Below, one piece after another: positions 61,527 to 64,000 of a stretch of DNA of 64,000 nucleotides; the first letter of the stretch is position 1, and each line of letters begins with the position of its first letter. Source of the DNA: Botryobacter ruber (GTDB taxonomy: Bacteria > Bacteroidota > Bacteroidia > Cytophagales > Hymenobacteraceae); NCBI RefSeq assembly GCF_003347595.2, contig NZ_QCZK02000058.1, forward strand, positions 1 through 64,000. Reading direction: 5' to 3'. The notes beneath the pieces were generated by a model, which saw only the letters and a program-made list of their open reading frames with translations, was not told the DNA's origin and searched no databases. Both the position numbers and the translations under genes were made by a program.

Positions 61527-61970
61527 CTATAATTTTGCAGGAGACTGATTCAGCTCCAGCCAGTACTTCGTTAAACTGGAAATAGCATCTATAAATCCTT
61601 CAAAATCGACGGGTTTTACAAAATAACTGTTTGCGCCAAGTTTATAGGTTTCCAGGATATCTTTCTCTTCTTTGGAAGAAGTTAGCACAACCGTAGGAAT
61701 TACTTTTGTCCGTTCATCCCACTTTATGCGTCGCAGAATTTCAATGCCGTCGACCCGGGGCATTTTCAGGTCAAGTAAAATAAGTTTGGGTAGGTTCCGG
61801 CTGTTCCGGACTTCGTAGGCGCCCTGGCAAAAAAGAAAATCCAAAGCCTCTTCACCGCTGTTCAGGTGTACTAACGATTGCACGGATTTGTTTTTCTTCA
61901 GGGCCCTGATGGTAAGTTCTGCGTCATCTGCATTATCTTCCACCAGCAAAATATCAACTTTGTTATTCAT
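61527..61970 (-). CDS. Single-domain response regulator (Rcp1-like)
   Basis: 147 residues, receiver only. DILLVEDNADDAE carries the acidic pair, Asp67 in LILLDLKMPRVDG is the phosphoacceptor, and VLTSSKEEKD and FVKPVDF supply the Thr and Lys. No output domain. Rcp1-type regulators sit between phytochrome-like or PAS kinases. Starts 3 bp after the kinase stop, so it is translationally coupled. Confidence 0.93.
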   Translation of the reverse strand: MNNKVDILLVEDNADDAELTIRALKKNKSVQSLVHLNSGEEALDFLFCQGAYEVRNSRNLPKLILLDLKMPRVDGIEILRRIKWDERTKVIPTVVLTSSKEEKDILETYKLGANSYFVKPVDFEGFIDAISSLTKYWLELNQSPAKL

Positions 61971-61973
61971 AAC

Positions 61974-63833
61974 TTAAATGGTTACAGGTTTGGGTAACGA
62001 AAAATAAAATGTTGCTCCTTTGTTAACTTCTCCCTCTGCCCACACCCTGCCGCCGTGTTTTACCACCACCCGTTGCACAATGGCCAGGCCCACGCCCGTA
62101 CCCTCAAACTCTTCGTCGGAGTGCAACCGTTGAAAAACACCAAACAGCTTGTGGGCATAGTCCATGTTAAAGCCGGTGCCATTGTCGCGCACGAAATAGA
62201 TAATTTCGTCATCTTTTTCAAAAGAACCGATTTCTACCTGCGGCTCGGGCTTTTTAGAAGAGTATTTTATAGCGTTGGAAATTAAGTTGATAAACACCTG
62301 GTAGAGCAGCGTCGGATCGCCTTCGATTGGCAGCAGGTTATTTACCTTTGTAGTTACCTGGTGTCCGTTGCCGTTCTCCAACTCCTGCAATGCCTTGTTA
62401 ACCATTTCGGTTGTGTCTATACAACGCTTTACCACCTGTTTCCTGCCCAGTTTCGAAAAAGCCAGCAGGTCGTCGATCAGCGTGCCCATTTTTTTTGCAT
62501 TGTTCTGGATGATCTGCAGCAGGCGAAGGAGTTCCTGGTCCATCTGTTCATGGTACTCCTCGTAAATGATGTTGGCATACCCGTTGATGGCCCGGAGCGG
62601 GGCGCGTAAATCGTGCGAGACGGAATAAGAAAAGGATTCCAGTTCCTTGTTGGTTACTTCCAGCTGCGACACATTCCGTCTCAGGTCGGTATTAAGCTGC
62701 TTTATTTCCTGTTCCGATTTTTTTTGCAGTGTGATGTTCCGTTCGGTAATGGCAATGGATTTCAGGTTGTTTTCAGAATCGGTAAGCACAGAAGCCGAAA
62801 ACGCCACATCTATTATTTTACCGAACTTGGTTATCCGTTTCGTTTCGAGGGAATGAATCTGGTGCCCCTGCAGGATACGCTCGATCATGTCGTGCGATTC
62901 GTTGAGCAGAAAATCCGGTACGATGTTCCAGATTTTCATATTCAATGCTTCCGATTCGGAAAAGCCATAGATTTTTTCGGCGCCATTGTTCCAGGAGATA
63001 ATCCTGCCATCGGGGCTGTGCAGGTAAATGGCGTCGTTGGACTGTTTAACTACCGTAGCCAGGTAGTTTTTTATTTCCTCAACTTCTTTTACCTCCGTTA
63101 TATCCCGTGCATTGGCAAACCAGAGCCCGTTTTTGTTTACAATGTTCCACTCAAACCACTTAATGTTCCGGCTCTTGTTGTAGAGTTGGGTCTCGAACGA
63201 CAGGTTTTCTGCGGTTTGCCTGCTCAGTTTCTGTACGCTGTGGCGGTATTCTTCGGTCAGGTAAAGCAGCAGCGACGAATTTTTTACTTCCTCAATGGTG
63301 TAGCCGAGCAGGTTGGTTACGGCCTGGTTTACTTCCTCAAACGTTAGCGTTTCCGGATTGATGATGCAGATAATGTCTGCTGAATTGTTTATCAGCAGTG
63401 CGAACTTCTCGAGGGCTAAGTTGTTTTCGATGAGTTTTTTCTTCTGCAAATGCAGTTTAAGCAGCACCGAAACCTTCGCTTCTGTAATTTCCTTGTTCAG
63501 GGGCTTGTACAGGTAGTCGATCGCTCCTTCTTCAAAACCCTTGATCATGAATTGGTGTTCTTTCTTTTCTGCGGAGGCAAAGATGATGGGGATATCCTTC
63601 GTCCTTTTGTTGGATTTCAGGATCTGGGCCACCTCAAAGCCATCCATTTCAGGCATCTGCACATCCAGGATAATCAGATCGATGTCCCGGTTTAAAACAG
63701 TTTTGAGGGCCTCTTTTCCATTGGTCGCACTTAAAAACCGCCTGCCTGATTTGTCAAGCATCTGTTCAAGGGCAAAGATGTTGTTTTCTTTGTCGTCTAC
63801 TATTAAGATATTTACTTCCTCTCGCCTATACAT
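61974..63833 (-). CDS. REC-PAS-PAS hybrid histidine kinase
   Basis: 619 residues. N-terminal receiver (Asp57 in LIILDVQMPEMDG; Lys110 in YKPLN), two PAS domains (about 140-250, 255-370), HisKA with His407 in SYSVSHDLRAPLRAI, and HATPase with N box FINLISNAIKYSSK, G1 DNGTGFNMDYAHKLFG and G2 GTGVGLAIV. No transmembrane segment, so cytosolic. It is first in an operon with a Rcp1-like regulator and a PAS protein without an ATPase. Signal unknown. Confidence 0.93.
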   Translation of the reverse strand: MYRREEVNILIVDDKENNIFALEQMLDKSGRRFLSATNGKEALKTVLNRDIDLIILDVQMPEMDGFEVAQILKSNKRTKDIPIIFASAEKKEHQFMIKGFEEGAIDYLYKPLNKEITEAKVSVLLKLHLQKKKLIENNLALEKFALLINNSADIICIINPETLTFEEVNQAVTNLLGYTIEEVKNSSLLLYLTEEYRHSVQKLSRQTAENLSFETQLYNKSRNIKWFEWNIVNKNGLWFANARDITEVKEVEEIKNYLATVVKQSNDAIYLHSPDGRIISWNNGAEKIYGFSESEALNMKIWNIVPDFLLNESHDMIERILQGHQIHSLETKRITKFGKIIDVAFSASVLTDSENNLKSIAITERNITLQKKSEQEIKQLNTDLRRNVSQLEVTNKELESFSYSVSHDLRAPLRAINGYANIIYEEYHEQMDQELLRLLQIIQNNAKKMGTLIDDLLAFSKLGRKQVVKRCIDTTEMVNKALQELENGNGHQVTTKVNNLLPIEGDPTLLYQVFINLISNAIKYSSKKPEPQVEIGSFEKDDEIIYFVRDNGTGFNMDYAHKLFGVFQRLHSDEEFEGTGVGLAIVQRVVVKHGGRVWAEGEVNKGATFYFSLPKPVTI

Positions 63834-63892
63834 TTTATTAAGACAGCTACTAATCGCTCACACGGTTTTCATAGTTTTAGTTGGAACGAGCT

Positions 63893-63912
63893 AACCTGTT
63901 GCGTTACAGGTT
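63893..63912. other. Small inverted repeat upstream of the kinase operon
   Basis: AACCTGT and ACAGGTT are separated by 6 bp, 60 bp before the kinase start. It might be an operator in the promoter region, which continues beyond the window. Confidence 0.35.
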
Positions 63913-64000
63913 CAGCATAAAGAAGGCAATGGAGCGAACGACTTGTCTGACTATAATGATAGTTTTATAAATGTCTATCCAATTTACGGTAAATACGGAT

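Noticed and set aside
1..64000. tRNA, rRNA, prophage, integrase or insertion-sequence transposase genes
   Set aside because: None recognised on either strand on reading; only non-autonomous MITE-like elements are supported.

Overview
This is a chromosomal stretch of a Bacteroidota bacterium, most likely order Cytophagales and probably a Hymenobacteraceae/Pontibacter-like organism. The placement is inferred from three things. There are two proteins with type IX secretion (T9SS) C-terminal sorting domains. Shine-Dalgarno sequences are weak or absent, and some starts can only be TTG. Candidate promoters have the Bacteroidota -33 TTTG / -7 TAnnTTTG form. I recognise no rRNA, tRNA, CRISPR array, phage or transposase gene.

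Layout. 0-2.2 kb: a candidate small RNA, then an AT-rich patch with two unknown envelope proteins and a rifampin ADP-ribosyltransferase (arr). 2.5-5.6 kb: CoA-disulfide reductase/rhodanese and mreB. 6-10.5 kb: biotin genes bioB-bioF-bioD plus a beta-ketoacyl synthase. 11-16 kb: a plus-strand pectin cluster (VOC protein, GH28 polygalacturonase, CE12 rhamnogalacturonan acetylesterase, another esterase, LamG lipoprotein). 16-20 kb: two tandem paralogues built of four sCache-like sensor domains each, the downstream one frameshifted and fused to a cupin. 20.6-26.3 kb: a T9SS cargo, altronate dehydratase uxaA, a ThuA lipoprotein, a cyclase-family hydrolase and an RluE-type pseudouridine synthase. 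26.5-30 kb: a TonB-dependent receptor with a PepSY reductase, a siderophore-uptake pair. 30.5-37 kb: a cadherin-like secreted protein, a LacI and a GntR regulator, and a VWA membrane protein. 37.7-46.9 kb: fabG, an M23 peptidase, a TPR protein, lpdA, GNAT, ypdA, an NAD(P)-binding protein and rarA. 47-54.3 kb: a small membrane protein, an MpaB-like oxygenase and an adhE / class II aldolase / iron alcohol dehydrogenase cluster. 55-59.5 kb: a 1485-residue T9SS surface protein. 59.7-63.8 kb: a three-gene signalling operon.

The most striking feature is not a gene. About 29 copies of a roughly 35-bp repeat lie in almost every intergenic gap. Read G-rich it runs GGAGCAG, a variable middle, TGGTGGCAG, then CTGCAGCA and an A-rich end. 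Copies occur in both orientations, several as head-to-head inverted pairs (one at 35.0-35.1 kb has perfect 20-bp arms), and one lies inside the 3' end of adhE, where it encodes an Ala/Pro/Thr tail. It resembles enterobacterial REP/BIME elements in organisation but I do not recognise the sequence, and no RAYT-like transposase is in the window. Several other MITE-like inverted repeats are scattered through the same gaps.

How the genes fit together: a palindrome of the form GCAATC/GATTGC lies in front of uxaA, overlaps the probable start of the pectin-cluster transcript, and recurs in hybrid form between the LacI and GntR genes. A related site, GTTTAC/GTAAAC, abuts the LacI start codon. This suggests one local LacI-controlled pectin/galacturonate regulon.
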